Assembly: GCA_937928545.1 (NCBI GenBank)
Contig: CALGJQ010000008.1
Span: 16,512-80,511, forward strand
Source: an uncultured Verrucomicrobiales bacterium
Lineage (GTDB): Bacteria > Verrucomicrobiota > Verrucomicrobiia > Verrucomicrobiales > Akkermansiaceae
Length of the DNA stretch: 64,000 bases
Direction: 5' to 3'
The position numbers and the translations under genes were made by a program. The stretch's first letter is position 1; the number at the start of each line of letters is the position of its first letter. Shown here one piece after another: positions 43,143-53,400 of this stretch. The notes under the pieces were generated by a model, which did no database searches, was not told the origin of the DNA, and saw only the letters and a program-made list of their open reading frames with translations.

Positions 43143-44233
43143 AAACGCTTTGCGTGAAGTCGTGCTTGAGGAGTGATGATCATCGTCGAAACAAAGGGCG
43201 AAGTCATCGCACTCAAAAGCGCGCTGTAGTTGAGTTGAAAAGGGATCTCAGTCCCCACTTTCAGGCTTCCTCGGTATCGAGTCCCGTCGACGACGAGATG
43301 ATCGCTACTCGCGGCGAGAATCTCCAAACCCCGCGGAGGCACCAAGCCCTCTGGATCAGCATCCTGCCTTCCGATCGCAAGAATCGCCTGCGTGATGGGT
43401 CCTCGGTCTCGCCCGATCGCCACTTCCCCAAAGGCGGACTGCGCAATCCTCCCCCATGGCTTAGAAGGTTTTGTTTTCACCTCGATCACCTCCCCCACCA
43501 AGCGAATCGCATCGCAGTGAAGCCCCTTAATCGGCTGCCGATTGAGAGGCTCACAGCCCAACAGTAGCGCCTCGCCAAGTCGTAAATCGTCCACCCTCCC
43601 CGTATCTGCTCCGCTTAAGGCCCACTCGAGGTTTGCCGAATTGCCACCGGAAATACTGGTCACAATTGGCCCAAAAGTCGCGTCAATCTCATCTGCCAGC
43701 GCAGACAGTTTCGCCATATTGTGGCGATCCGGTGACACCCCGCTCCGGCATGCCAAGTTCGTGCCGATTCCCATGAAGACGAGATTTGGCAAGCGCAAGA
43801 CCTCGCGAACAGTCTTCACCAGTAAAGCTGGCATAATGCCCTCACGAAGATCTCCCAGTTCTACCATGAGCATAACCCCATGAACCCGATCTCTCTTCTT
43901 TGCGGCCACTGAGAGCTTCCGCATCACCTCAAGTTCCGTATTAAAACTGACATCACAAAGCTCAACAACTTCATCAACTTGGCTCATCATCGGAGTGCGA
44001 ATCAGAGTCATCGATGCCGAAATACCCGAAGCTCGCATTCTTCCAATATTCTCAATCCGAGAATCTCCCAGCCCCCTCACGCCGGCCCGCATCCATGCTT
44101 CCGCGATCTCCGGTGAACCGAGCGTTGCCTTAGTGACCCCAGTCACCGCAATCCCTTCTTCACTCAGGCGATTCACAAGAGTGCGAGCGTTGTGAGTGAT
44201 CTTATCCAGATCGATCTCTAAACGCAGACCCAC
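43139..44233 (-). CDS. Alanine/ornithine-racemase-family PLP enzyme
   Basis: 364 aa. LEIDLDKITHNARTLVNRLSEEGIAVTGVTKATLGSPEIAEAWMRAGV is the fold-III alanine racemase N-domain with PLP Lys in the GVTKA segment, and GLGDSRIENIGRMR and SGGNSANLEWAL match the Orr/YhfX group. Substrate could be ornithine, alanine or another amino acid. It follows a DUF1611 gene after 8 nt and precedes the small unknown gene with a 4-nt overlap. The usual alanine racemase C-terminal domain is reduced, as in this subfamily. Confidence 0.85.
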   Translation of the reverse strand: MGLRLEIDLDKITHNARTLVNRLSEEGIAVTGVTKATLGSPEIAEAWMRAGVRGLGDSRIENIGRMRASGISASMTLIRTPMMSQVDEVVELCDVSFNTELEVMRKLSVAAKKRDRVHGVMLMVELGDLREGIMPALLVKTVREVLRLPNLVFMGIGTNLACRSGVSPDRHNMAKLSALADEIDATFGPIVTSISGGNSANLEWALSGADTGRVDDLRLGEALLLGCEPLNRQPIKGLHCDAIRLVGEVIEVKTKPSKPWGRIAQSAFGEVAIGRDRGPITQAILAIGRQDADPEGLVPPRGLEILAASSDHLVVDGTRYRGSLKVGTEIPFQLNYSALLSAMTSPFVSTMIITPQARLHAKRL

Positions 44234-44241
44234 TTTATCAC

Positions 44242-45426
44242 TTAGCTGAATGAGAGGCCTCCCATCTTTGGAAAGGCCGAGAGCAGCATCCCCACCAAAA
44301 TTTCGGGAGAGCGAGTGAGGGCGTCAGTCACAGGAATCCCAAGCTCTTCTTGATAGCGTATGATCTCAGCAGAAAGCTCTTCGTCCGTCATATTTTCATG
44401 ATTCAGAGTCAGCCCAATCACTTTCGTATTCGCAAAGGTCTCGATGAGATGAATTTCGGACGCAGGATCCGGCATCGGCATCCCCTCAAAGTCGCAGCGA
44501 TGTTTCCGCCCTGGCGCATGCTGCAGGATCACTCCTTGAGGACAACTTCCTCGAAGGATGAAACTCGAGGTCGAATAGGCCGGATGGCTGAGTGATCCCT
44601 GGCCCTCGATCAAAATCACATCAGGGTCCTCATTTTCGAAAGCCTCGATGATCTTTCCCTCTAACTCGCCCGCACAGAACTGCGATGGCACCGCATCGAG
44701 AGCGAGCCCGTAGCGAGCACCTTGAATCAAGCCCGTTTGCCCCGTGCCAATCAGGACCGCCTTGATGCCTCGATCGTTCAGAGCACGCGCCAAAATAGTC
44801 GCCGTCGTCCGCTTCCCAATCGCGCAATCAGTTCCCAAGACCGCAATGCGCGGGCAAGTGACCTCGGAAATACGGCCGCTGAAAACTCGTAGATCTTTCT
44901 TATCGCGCGGCCTTCTCACATCACGAATCACCACCCCAGCCTCCTCACAAGCAGCGGTGAATTCAGGGTCATCATTCAAGAACTCATGCAGCCCATTCAC
45001 GATGTTCATCCCCAGCTTGATCGCTCTCAGCATGAGCTTCCGCTCTTCTGGAGAAAGAACCCCACTTGCCGGAGCAATTCCAAAGATAAAGTAATCGGGC
45101 GTCCGACCAGCCACCTCCAAGGCCTCATCAAGATCCTCACAAACTAAGATACCATTTGCTTCATTATCGAGAATTTCGCCTGCATCCTGACCAGCCTTCT
45201 CCCGATCGATGATCGAAAGGATTTTGTATTTCTCAGAATGACGAACCAGTCCATTTGCGGTCTTCCCATCGATCCCTCCAAAATGACCCTCACAGTAAAC
45301 AATAGCAGTTTCTGAAGGCACCACCTTCTTCTGCAAAGATGGCTTCACTGTCTTAGTGACCGAAGGAGGAGTGGAAAAGCTGTCGAAAAAATTCGACGAA
45401 GAAGCGGGGGTGCGTTTTTTGGACAT
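44242..45426 (-). CDS. DUF1611 P-loop protein (DgcN-like)
   Basis: 394 aa from ATG 45426-45424, 7 nt after a GAGGAG ribosome-binding site; the upstream in-frame start is not supported. VLGTDCAIGKRTTATILARAL is the P-loop, with LIEGQGSLSHPAYSTSS and HAPGRKHRCDFEG in the second half, typical of DUF1611. Family members such as DgcN have been linked to D-amino-acid (D-glutamate) metabolism. Pairing with a racemase-type PLP enzyme fits such a role, but the substrate is not shown by sequence. Confidence 0.87.
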   Translation of the reverse strand: MSKKRTPASSSNFFDSFSTPPSVTKTVKPSLQKKVVPSETAIVYCEGHFGGIDGKTANGLVRHSEKYKILSIIDREKAGQDAGEILDNEANGILVCEDLDEALEVAGRTPDYFIFGIAPASGVLSPEERKLMLRAIKLGMNIVNGLHEFLNDDPEFTAACEEAGVVIRDVRRPRDKKDLRVFSGRISEVTCPRIAVLGTDCAIGKRTTATILARALNDRGIKAVLIGTGQTGLIQGARYGLALDAVPSQFCAGELEGKIIEAFENEDPDVILIEGQGSLSHPAYSTSSFILRGSCPQGVILQHAPGRKHRCDFEGMPMPDPASEIHLIETFANTKVIGLTLNHENMTDEELSAEIIRYQEELGIPVTDALTRSPEILVGMLLSAFPKMGGLSFS

Positions 45427-45431
45427 AAGGA

Positions 45432-45455
45432 CTCCTCGAGCTAGGCTCGGAGGAG
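45432..45455 (-). promoter_or_regulatory. Hairpin sequestering the ribosome-binding site of the DUF1611 gene
   Basis: CTCCT-C-CGAGC pairs with GCTCG-AGGAG: a 10-bp stem with one bulged C and a CTA loop. The 3' arm contains the GAGGAG Shine-Dalgarno sequence 7 nt before the ATG. Such a fold would hide the site unless opened by a ligand, temperature or translation factor. Confidence 0.5.
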
Positions 45456-45598
45456 GCGAAAGAATCAAATCAGCCAGATGCGGCTAAGAGTCATCGAGTT
45501 GTCCCGACCAAGATAAGGTGATAAGTCCTCCTTGTAACACGCTTCCCTCGCTAAGATAGGAATATCTTTTTTTTGCGCCTTCAAGCACCACCTCGCCT

Positions 45599-46339
45599 CT
45601 ATTTCTCACTCGCACTGAGATGAAGAGTGGAAACATAGATTAAGTCATCTTCCTCACCATCGCCCAAATTGTGAATCTCCTTCACAATTTCCCAGCCCGT
45701 TTTCTTGAGAAGATTCTTCAAAGCGACATCCGTAAAAAATCGCATCCGCTGCTCCGTCTCCTCTTTCCGAATGATCTCCCCCGACGCATCCTTCATGACG
45801 TAGCGATGCTTCCGCACCAGGCTCCCTGTCTGTTCTCTAATCTTGTGCCGAGTTTCCAATTCCCCCATCTCCCCACTCGGTAAAGTAATCGAGCGATCAA
45901 AATACCACTTATTCGCCGGCAGATCTCCGGACAACTCCGCCCAAGGAAAGAAGAGCGTCAAATAAAGATCATTCGTCTGCTCGCGCAAGCGCTCCAACTG
46001 ACGTTGCGGATCCTCAAAGAGTTGAAAGGTAAATGCTGGGATCAAAATCGAGCCATACTTCCCTTCATGCTCCTGCCAACTTTCTTCAATGACCTCTACC
46101 GCCGCATACTTCTCCCGAGATAATGCCACCATCTCCGACGACACCTCCAAACCCACAAGTTCATGCCCCGCCTCCACCAAAGGCCCTAACAGCCGCCCCG
46201 ATCCCGACCCCACGTAAAGTGATTTCCCCTCCTTATCTTGCAGAAAATCATCGATCAAAAGCACCTCACTCGGCGCTTCTTCAGCCTCCCAAAAGAGATC
46301 ATGCCAGAGTGCTTCAAAACCATGGTAGCCAGATTTCAC
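45599..46339 (-). CDS. SAM-dependent methyltransferase-like protein
   Basis: 246 aa. SLYVGSGSGRLLGPLVEAGHELVGLEVSSEMVALSREK is a class I SAM-binding motif (motif I as VGSGSG) followed by GSILIPAFTFQLFEDP, the motif IV region, and a typical Methyltransf_25-like C-terminus (FFTDVALKNLLKKTGWEIV). Substrate unknown. The 172-nt gap to the DUF1611 start contains the hairpin at 45432-45455 and no gene. Confidence 0.8.
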   Translation of the reverse strand: MKSGYHGFEALWHDLFWEAEEAPSEVLLIDDFLQDKEGKSLYVGSGSGRLLGPLVEAGHELVGLEVSSEMVALSREKYAAVEVIEESWQEHEGKYGSILIPAFTFQLFEDPQRQLERLREQTNDLYLTLFFPWAELSGDLPANKWYFDRSITLPSGEMGELETRHKIREQTGSLVRKHRYVMKDASGEIIRKEETEQRMRFFTDVALKNLLKKTGWEIVKEIHNLGDGEEDDLIYVSTLHLSASEK

Positions 46340-46407
46340 GGGGTGGGAATGCCAAATTGGCCGCTTTGGCGCAACTGATACCTCTCAATCTTCAACTTTC
46401 ACTCAGC

Positions 46408-47292
46408 TTACAATTCTCCCAAAAAGCTTCGAAACAAGTCGTCTAGGCCAACCCCAAAAATCTCCTGCAAGGCTTTCTCCCCGGCATCTTGCCATGAGGC
46501 TGTTTTGATCAACTCTTGAATCTCAAAAGCCTGAGCATCGAGATTTGTTTCGATCTTTTTCCACAAGATCTCCGCCAGTTGATACGAAAGCTCAAAAAGA
46601 TCTCCCGCGATTGACCACGATTCCCCTGACTTGAATCTCTCGAGATTTTCCCAATTCCAAAGCGCCTGATGACGTTCAAATAATTCACGATCAAGCTGAT
46701 ACTCTTCTCGACCTGCGACGAGAGTCTCCATCCGCATCGCGATCGCTTCATCCATCCACGCAGGTAAGGTCAAATGACTGACATAAGCATGACTCGCTTC
46801 GTGAGAAAAAACAGAAAGCAAATCTCCCCATTCATCTTCATACAAAGCGACATGAACGTATCCCTCGGTGATGCACATCCCTCCGCTCATCGGAACCACA
46901 GAACCCTCCGGATAGAAGCCCGCGATGTAATTGTTATAGCAGTGAGGATTCGCGAAAATGAGAACCCCCATCTTTCCATATCTCACAGATTCAGCAGCAC
47001 TTCCGAGATAGCCAATCACTGCCTCAAGAGCCTTTTCTAAGTTCTTCGCCAAACGATCTCGGTTCTCACCCACCGTTGGCGACATCACGACGAGATTCTT
47101 AGTCTCAAAGACGTCAACCGCCTCCTCTTGCTCATCAGCCAGCTTCACCATCCAAAGTCCCGCCGCTTGACTCCAAGACTGTGATAAATCAGCTCCATCT
47201 TGGTCTCCGATTATTGTCGCAACCCGGTCCCAATCAAGCATCTGAGAATTCCCCAAATCATGGAAATACTTCAAGAGACCGTTATGCTCCAT
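46408..47292 (-). CDS. Unknown protein with an HExxH metalloprotease-like motif
   Basis: 294 aa from ATG 47292-47290, 9 nt after GAGG. A GTG 15 nt upstream would overlap the antiporter gene by 11 nt. LLSVFSHEASHAYVSHLTLPAWMDEAIAMRME holds HEASH and a downstream Glu in a helix (DEAIA), the gluzincin pattern of MA-clan peptidases. There is no signal peptide. It might act on a protein, but only the metal site is predicted. The preceding gene is the antiporter. Confidence 0.65.
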   Translation of the reverse strand: MEHNGLLKYFHDLGNSQMLDWDRVATIIGDQDGADLSQSWSQAAGLWMVKLADEQEEAVDVFETKNLVVMSPTVGENRDRLAKNLEKALEAVIGYLGSAAESVRYGKMGVLIFANPHCYNNYIAGFYPEGSVVPMSGGMCITEGYVHVALYEDEWGDLLSVFSHEASHAYVSHLTLPAWMDEAIAMRMETLVAGREEYQLDRELFERHQALWNWENLERFKSGESWSIAGDLFELSYQLAEILWKKIETNLDAQAFEIQELIKTASWQDAGEKALQEIFGVGLDDLFRSFLGEL

Positions 47293-47296
47293 GTCA

Positions 47297-49204
47297 TCAG
47301 CCCTCACTCTTCGTTCCCGCTGCTTCCTTCTTCTTCAGCGCCTTCGTTTCGATGTCATCTTCCTCGATCACGAGCGCGTGAATGGTAATCGGGCCTTCAA
47401 TTTTCTCGGCATCCGAAAGAATCGGGCTCAACACTTTATCCTCCGTTTCTTTGAAGAGGATGATCGCATTGTCACCATGCGTGTTCTTGTAATCTTCGAG
47501 CGTAAAGACCTCGGTCAAAAGCGTCGTCTTCATCTCCGCTCCATTGCGCACAAAGGTGCTGAGTTCCGTGAATCGCGGACCACCAAGGAAACAGAAACGT
47601 CCGCGCATGTGATTCGCGACCGCTTTATGATGATGCACTTTGACATCTGGCGGAGTGATTTGCCAAATGTTCGCCTTCCCGAATCGGTGTTGGAATTCAC
47701 GAGCGGCGAGAGAGTTAACCTCATTGTTCGGAGTCGCTGCAATGAGATGTCCGAGACCCGCGAAATCAATTTCCTCCTCGGCATATTCCGAGAGAATATT
47801 CGCGCGAACCGCCGTCAGGCCGTCAAGACGAGCGGCCGCCACTTTTTCATATCGAGTATCAAGGAGAAGGCAATGATGACCCTCAGCAACTAAGCCCTTT
47901 GCCACTGCACGAATCCAAGGATCGGCACCGGCGAAGAGAACTCCCGAAGGATTGGCATCAGAGAGACCCAGTCGCCGCGCCAGTGGGGCTGCGAGGAGCC
48001 CGTAAAAGGTCACCGTTCCCAAAATCACGATGAAGACGAGCGGGACAATTTCATCAGCTTGGCTCGCAAGAAGCGCGTAGTGGGCATTATCAGGATTGTC
48101 CTTTGCCGCGTGGACGATTTCGAGCGCGAAGACTGAAGTCACCGCTGCCGCCACGATTCCGCGTGGTGCGAGAAGGGCCAGGAAGAGTTGCTCTCGAAAA
48201 GTGGTGCGATTTGAACGGAAGTTGGCAAGGAAGACCGAAACAGGCCGAACCACGAGGATAAGCGCCGCGAGGAAAAGGAGACCCTTTTGCCAGACCGCCA
48301 TGATCTGATCGATCCCGATCCGACCAGAAAGCATGAGGAAGAGAAGCGAGATGATGAGGACGCGGAGGTTCTCCTTAAATTCAAGAATGTGACGGACCGA
48401 GACCTTCTTCTGGTTCGCCAGCGCAATACCCAGAACCGTGACGGTGAGGAGGCCAGATTCGTGCTGGAGAGCATTCGATCCAGCGAAAGCCACACCGACG
48501 AGGGCGAGGAAATACATCGTCTCAAGGAAGTCTGGGATGAGGTGCTCAGCCATCAGATACTCGGTCACCTTGGCAAGGATGTATCCGATCCCGACTCCGA
48601 CTACGATGGTCTTAACGAGGGCGATCGCGATGTTGTCCCAGCCTTGTCCTAAGCCTCCCTCCTGAATCGTGATGAAGACGACAACCGCAAGAACTGCGCC
48701 GATCGGATCAACGACAATCCCCTCCCATTTCACAATCGAAGCGACCTTGCGGCGGGGCTTGATCAGGCGAAGCAGAGGCGCAACCACAGTGGGTCCGGTG
48801 ACGACGAGAATTGCTCCGAGCAGAGCACAAATTTGCCATTCATAACCAAGGGTGAAGCGAGCCGCGACGGCACCAAGGACGAAGGCAATGGCAACCGCAG
48901 TCGTGCAAAGTTTCAGAACCGGAGTGCCAGCTTCCTTCAGTTCCGAAAACTTCAAGGTTAAGCCACCTTCAAAAAGAATGATCGCCACGAAAAATCCGAC
49001 CAAGCTGAGAAGAGACGATTCATTCGCAAGGTAGTTATCGATCCGCGTTCCCGTAAAATGAGAAAGCGCAAAGCCGAAGATCAAAAGCAAAAGAATCGAA
49101 GGCAGCTTCAATCGCCAAGCAGACCACTGGGCAATGACCCCGAGGAGTAAAAGAAAGGCAAGGTAGGATAAAAGACTCACAAGAGGAGGGTGAAGCGAAA
49201 CCAC
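47297..49204 (-). CDS. Cation:proton antiporter with TrkA-N/RCK regulatory domain
   Basis: 635 aa. About 12 membrane helices in residues 1-400, with GGLTLKFSEL and GAILVVTGPTVVAPLLRLI in the CPA1/CPA2 transport core (the TGPTV segment of the crossover helices). Residues about 405-530 are a Rossmann-type TrkA_N domain (GVLFAGADPWIRAVAKGL), followed by an RCK_C-like region. It exchanges Na+ or K+ for protons across the inner membrane and is probably regulated by NAD(H) or K+. Confidence 0.9.
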   Translation of the reverse strand: MVSLHPPLVSLLSYLAFLLLLGVIAQWSAWRLKLPSILLLLIFGFALSHFTGTRIDNYLANESSLLSLVGFFVAIILFEGGLTLKFSELKEAGTPVLKLCTTAVAIAFVLGAVAARFTLGYEWQICALLGAILVVTGPTVVAPLLRLIKPRRKVASIVKWEGIVVDPIGAVLAVVVFITIQEGGLGQGWDNIAIALVKTIVVGVGIGYILAKVTEYLMAEHLIPDFLETMYFLALVGVAFAGSNALQHESGLLTVTVLGIALANQKKVSVRHILEFKENLRVLIISLLFLMLSGRIGIDQIMAVWQKGLLFLAALILVVRPVSVFLANFRSNRTTFREQLFLALLAPRGIVAAAVTSVFALEIVHAAKDNPDNAHYALLASQADEIVPLVFIVILGTVTFYGLLAAPLARRLGLSDANPSGVLFAGADPWIRAVAKGLVAEGHHCLLLDTRYEKVAAARLDGLTAVRANILSEYAEEEIDFAGLGHLIAATPNNEVNSLAAREFQHRFGKANIWQITPPDVKVHHHKAVANHMRGRFCFLGGPRFTELSTFVRNGAEMKTTLLTEVFTLEDYKNTHGDNAIILFKETEDKVLSPILSDAEKIEGPITIHALVIEEDDIETKALKKKEAAGTKSEG

Positions 49205-49241
49205 GAACGAGCCAAGCGTAGATCTCCAGCGAGAGGCTCAC

Positions 49242-49637
49242 TCAGTCCTGACTCGATAAGTCATCCTCAGTTCCAAATTCACGATCTGGACCCGCTGAAA
49301 CGATCTCTGGCTTCTCAGGATTAACCCGTCCCGGATAGTGATACTGGAAGGGCGTATTCCAAGGATCAGTCGGCAATTCATCACAAGTCTGGACCCACCG
49401 TAGCGGGAAAGGCTCCATTTCAGGACGTTTCGCTAAAGCCATCAGCCCCTGCTCATTCGATGGGTAGCAGGCTCCAATCTCTCGATACTGCTCAAGGACT
49501 GCCCCGATAACATGAAGATCAGAATCCGCAGCGGTAATTGGTGAATGCGAACTCCGCGAGAAAATCCCGCCGTTTAAAACTGCAAAACCAACCAATAGAA
49601 CAAAGACCCCTACAAGACTTAAGAAAATCACTTTCAT
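49242..49637 (-). CDS. GspG-like (type II secretion pseudopilin) C-terminal domain protein with a non-pilin leader
   Basis: 131 aa. The C-terminal 90 residues match the major pseudopilin GspG: ACYPSNEQGLMALAKRPE, LPTDPWNTPFQYHYPG and SAGPDREFGTEDDL, which includes the calcium-binding Asp cluster. The expected prepilin peptidase site (G-F-[TS]-L-[IV]-E) is absent; instead a plain hydrophobic stretch (FLSLVGVFVLLVGFAVLNGG) precedes. It might be a signal-anchored standalone domain rather than a pilin. Confidence 0.75.
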   Translation of the reverse strand: MKVIFLSLVGVFVLLVGFAVLNGGIFSRSSHSPITAADSDLHVIGAVLEQYREIGACYPSNEQGLMALAKRPEMEPFPLRWVQTCDELPTDPWNTPFQYHYPGRVNPEKPEIVSAGPDREFGTEDDLSSQD

Positions 49638-49708
49638 AAACAGATCGAATTCACATCGACAAAGAAGTAAGGTCAGAACGCTCTAAATTTGTCGGTAGTA
49701 TCAAGCTC

Positions 49709-50416
49709 ATGAACACTCTCCTCCTCTCCCTACTTCTCACCGTATCGGCAATTGCCGAGCGTAAGATCGAAGTCCTCGTCTGCCTTTGTGACAACGAGCA
49801 TCAAGCCATCGCGAAGGTCGGGAAGGCGATTGGCAATGGGATGGACCCTCCCGGAAATCTCTACTGGGGCTGCTCCGATGGACTCTCGAGCTACTTTAAA
49901 AAAAGTAAGAAGTGGAAACTCACCTCGACTCAGAAACCTAAAGAAGGACCCATTCTCGAAACCCTCACCTTCAAACACCACTCTGGCAAAGCGACCTTAG
50001 TGGCCCACGCCTATCGTGGTGACCGCATGGCGAAATGCCTCGAAGACTTCTTCCTGAAAACTCGTGACGCTGGAAAAGATGAGTTAGTGGCCTTCATCGG
50101 ACACAACGGCATGATGGATAACCTCATCACCCTTCCAAAAGCAGCTCCAGAAGGGGACGAAGCAAGTGAGTCAATTATCTTAGGATGCCTCACTCAGAGC
50201 TACTTTACCAAACCACTGAAGACGATGAACTCTGAGCCCCTTCTAATGACCAAGAGTCTTATGTATCCTGGCGCTTTCATTCTCCATGATGCCCTCGAAA
50301 TCTGGCTGAAGAATGGCTCTAAAAAAGAAATCCGTGAAGCTGCGGCCAGAGCCTATGCCAAGAATCAAAAGATCAGCGTGAGGGGCGCCCAGACGGTCTT
50401 TCCAGAGATTAAGTAA
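49709..50416 (+). CDS. Secreted protein of unknown function
   Basis: 235 aa with a signal peptide (MNTLLLSLLLTVSAIA). The mature part has EVLVCLCDNEHQAIAKVGKAIGNG, WGCSDGLSSYFKKS and FIGHNGMMDNLITL, with three Cys. GHNGMMD and the following LP-KAAPEGDEASESIILGC give an enzyme-like feel, but I do not recognise the family. It is divergent from the GspG-like gene across a 71-nt gap. Confidence 0.7.
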   Translation: MNTLLLSLLLTVSAIAERKIEVLVCLCDNEHQAIAKVGKAIGNGMDPPGNLYWGCSDGLSSYFKKSKKWKLTSTQKPKEGPILETLTFKHHSGKATLVAHAYRGDRMAKCLEDFFLKTRDAGKDELVAFIGHNGMMDNLITLPKAAPEGDEASESIILGCLTQSYFTKPLKTMNSEPLLMTKSLMYPGAFILHDALEIWLKNGSKKEIREAAARAYAKNQKISVRGAQTVFPEIK

Positions 50417-50439
50417 TCTTCACCGCGCTATCAACTGTC

Positions 50440-50467
50440 GAGACGGGCGAGACGGGCGAGACGCCCG
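50440..50467. repeat. Tandem 9-bp repeat ending in a hairpin between convergent genes
   Basis: GAGACGGGC occurs twice (50440-50448, 50449-50457) and partly a third time, and CGGGCG-AGA-CGCCCG (50453-50467) forms a 6-bp stem. It lies between the convergent ends of two genes, where a bidirectional terminator would be expected; there is no U-tract. Confidence 0.5.
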
Positions 50468-50496
50468 CGCTCCTTGACGACCAATCTTCCACCTCT

Positions 50497-53400
50497 CTAC
50501 CTTTCCCAAGTTGCGCGGTAGAACTTCTTCGGGGCGCTAGAAGTTTCATCGGTGAGGCCAATGGTGATTTGGGTGGTGCTGTTTCCGGGATTACTGCGGC
50601 TAGTTTCGTGGTAGGAATTGGAACCGAGAGTGGTCCAGTTTTGAAGATCGAGTGAGGTCTCGACCCGGAGGGTGCATTGCTCGGAGCGGAGTGGAAAGGG
50701 CGAGGCAAAGTTGAGGCTAACGGTTCCACTGGCTTGCACGATGTTAGAGGTCAAGCTGGGGAAGGAAGAGGAATCAAGCGGGTTGGTTTGGAAGCGGAAT
50801 TCATCTTCGTTGCTGATGCCGTCGCCATCGGGGTCAGCGGCATCGCCTGAGATCGCGGGGTCGCTAAGTTGGGCAGCGCTGAAGTTTTGTGAGAGCCAGG
50901 TGGACTGGGTTGGGAAGACCGATACGGTAATGGCGGCGCTTTCCGAGCCATTGCGGGTGAGGATGTAGGTGGTGTCAACGGTGGGCGAGACGCGGAGGTG
51001 GCCGATCCCGTTGATGGTGTGGCTGATGACGTCACCCAAGCCGTTGTTGATGGTGAGGGAGGTAAAGCCTTCTACATTCCATTGCAGGGTGGTGGAGTCT
51101 CCGGTGATGATGGAGGGGTGAAGAGATGAGAAGGAGTGGATTCGATCAGGACCGGGGAGACTGGCGGATTGAACGGAGCGGATTTCAGAAACCGGGTCAT
51201 CGCCGTAGGAAATCTCGACTCGATAAGTACGGTTATTATCGTACACTGGAGGTTTCACAAGACTCCCGGGAAAGCGCATGGAGTAAACCAGATCCCCCGT
51301 CACCTCATCATACACCGAAACAACGGGAGTCTTCTCCGAGAGAGTATCAATCAAGGGAAGAAATCCTGTTGGGACTCGCCCATCGTTATCCGTCTGATTG
51401 ATCGTCACCGGCCAATCAGGAAATTGGCCTCCAGTTTGAGGGAGCTCAGGATCAGAATGCAGAGGCCACGATTCAAAGGTGATTTGCCGAGTGGTCTTAT
51501 CGATTCGGATGATCCCATAACCCGCCCCACGGTCATGAAGATTCGCAGGGCTAATGTTGCGCGTCTGGTCGTAGTATTCCAGCGGATTGGCCGCACTTAC
51601 GACCCGGATGTGTCCCGGGATATCAGAATTCAAGTTGGCCTGACCTGATGGCAAAGTTCCTTGGCCATTCAGGAAGAAGTCTCCTTTGTAAGGACTCACC
51701 ACTTCCGTCCGACCTCCCGAATTGTGAACGGGATCCCAGACGCGAGGAAAGAAGTTCGAAATGGCCGGAGATGCAAAGGAGTAACCGGCATCAGCTGGCC
51801 CATCGATGCCATGATGAACGAGAGTCGAGATGTGTTGGTCCCCCGCCAGCTGAAAACTTCGCGACAGGCGCAGGAGCTCCCATACTTCCTCCCGACGGTG
51901 AGCGGGCCAGCCATGAGAATCACGATCATTGAGCGAGAATCCATAACCTGACGAGGCGTGAGTGTGAATCATCCCGAAGGGCGACTGAGAAACAACGCAC
52001 TTCACCCGCTGACCTTTCCAATCGACTGCCCATTGTCGGAGGAAATCTTTCTGACGCTGGCCGAGGAGGACTTGTTGATCTGGATCGCTCGGAGCAGCCG
52101 TGGGACCGGTTTTAAATTTTCGATCTTCAAGAACCGCGAAGCCCACCTCGCCGTAGCTCATGCCGGTGAAGTAGACTGAAATACCTTGATCGATCGGTGG
52201 CGCGGGTTGAATCGGATTGTAGGGGTCAGCTGCGGGAAGATGACTCGCTTGGGTGCGCTCGACGAGGCGGACCCAGGCCGCAGGTTGCTCGTATCCTCCC
52301 GAGCGTTGGTCATCCGTGTTTTTTCCCCCTTCGCCCCAGAGATTCCCTTGATAAATGTCATGGTCATCAGGGATCGAGATGGTTGGCATGTCCTTGGCAA
52401 GATCACGCGCCTGAAGCATCCAAAGATACCACTTATAAAGGTAATCATGATGGCGGTTATAGTCGCTGCTCGTGTCCTTGCTCGTTGGCTGACCCTCGTA
52501 AATTTGGTCCCCAAGAGCGAGGAGGACGTGAGGTTGGTGAACTTTGATGTGCTTGTAAGCGAGGAGGTGGGGGTGCCACATCATGACGGGAGACCAATCC
52601 ATTCCATCGGTTTCAATCCTTAAATCTGAGACCCGCTGACACGAAGTATTGGCAACAATGATCTCGTTTTGCTCAACCGGATTTTTTCTCACCGTGCCAT
52701 GCCAATGATAAGTCTCGCCATCCACCAAAACCCCGAGCCGGTAGGGAGTGTCCACACGATCATCCCAGTTCGGAAAGGTGAAGGTGGCATTGTAAGCCGA
52801 GAGAGCATCTTGATCGATAGGAGCGGTCGCAAGCTGGCTCCAGCTTCCGTTTTCAAAAACCTCGAAACTGACTGGCGGGGTCGTGCTCAAGTTTACCGGC
52901 GGAAGTTGGGCGGTCATTTTGAGCTCACCCCAATTGAGACTATGAAGAGCCCCAATGATAACGAGGTTGCGGTCGGGCTCTGGCTGCAGAGCGGACCCGC
53001 TGCCGGTGAAGTCATCAAACCAATATCCAGTCCCACTACTCCCCCGATGAGACATGAGACCAAAGGATCCAAGAACCCGAGCTGAAGGAACATTGGTCGA
53101 GGTCTGTGAAATGATGTTCCCACTCGCTCCGAGAGATTGAATCGTCAGGACATACTGCCCGGTCGTATTGCTGTAAACACCGGTCAACCGAAGGCGGGCC
53201 ACGGCAGGAAAAGAGCCCGGATTCGCTCCAGTCGCGACGGCTTCGATCGAACCATTGGAGAGGTCTTCAATGATCGTCGTTCCGGTGTTGGTCAATCCAA
53301 GGAAGGTTCCAAAATCCCGGCCGAGGCCATCGTGGACCAGAAGCGAAGCGCGCCAATCGAGATTAGGACCCGCTCCAATCAAGAAGCCGGTGCGACCACC

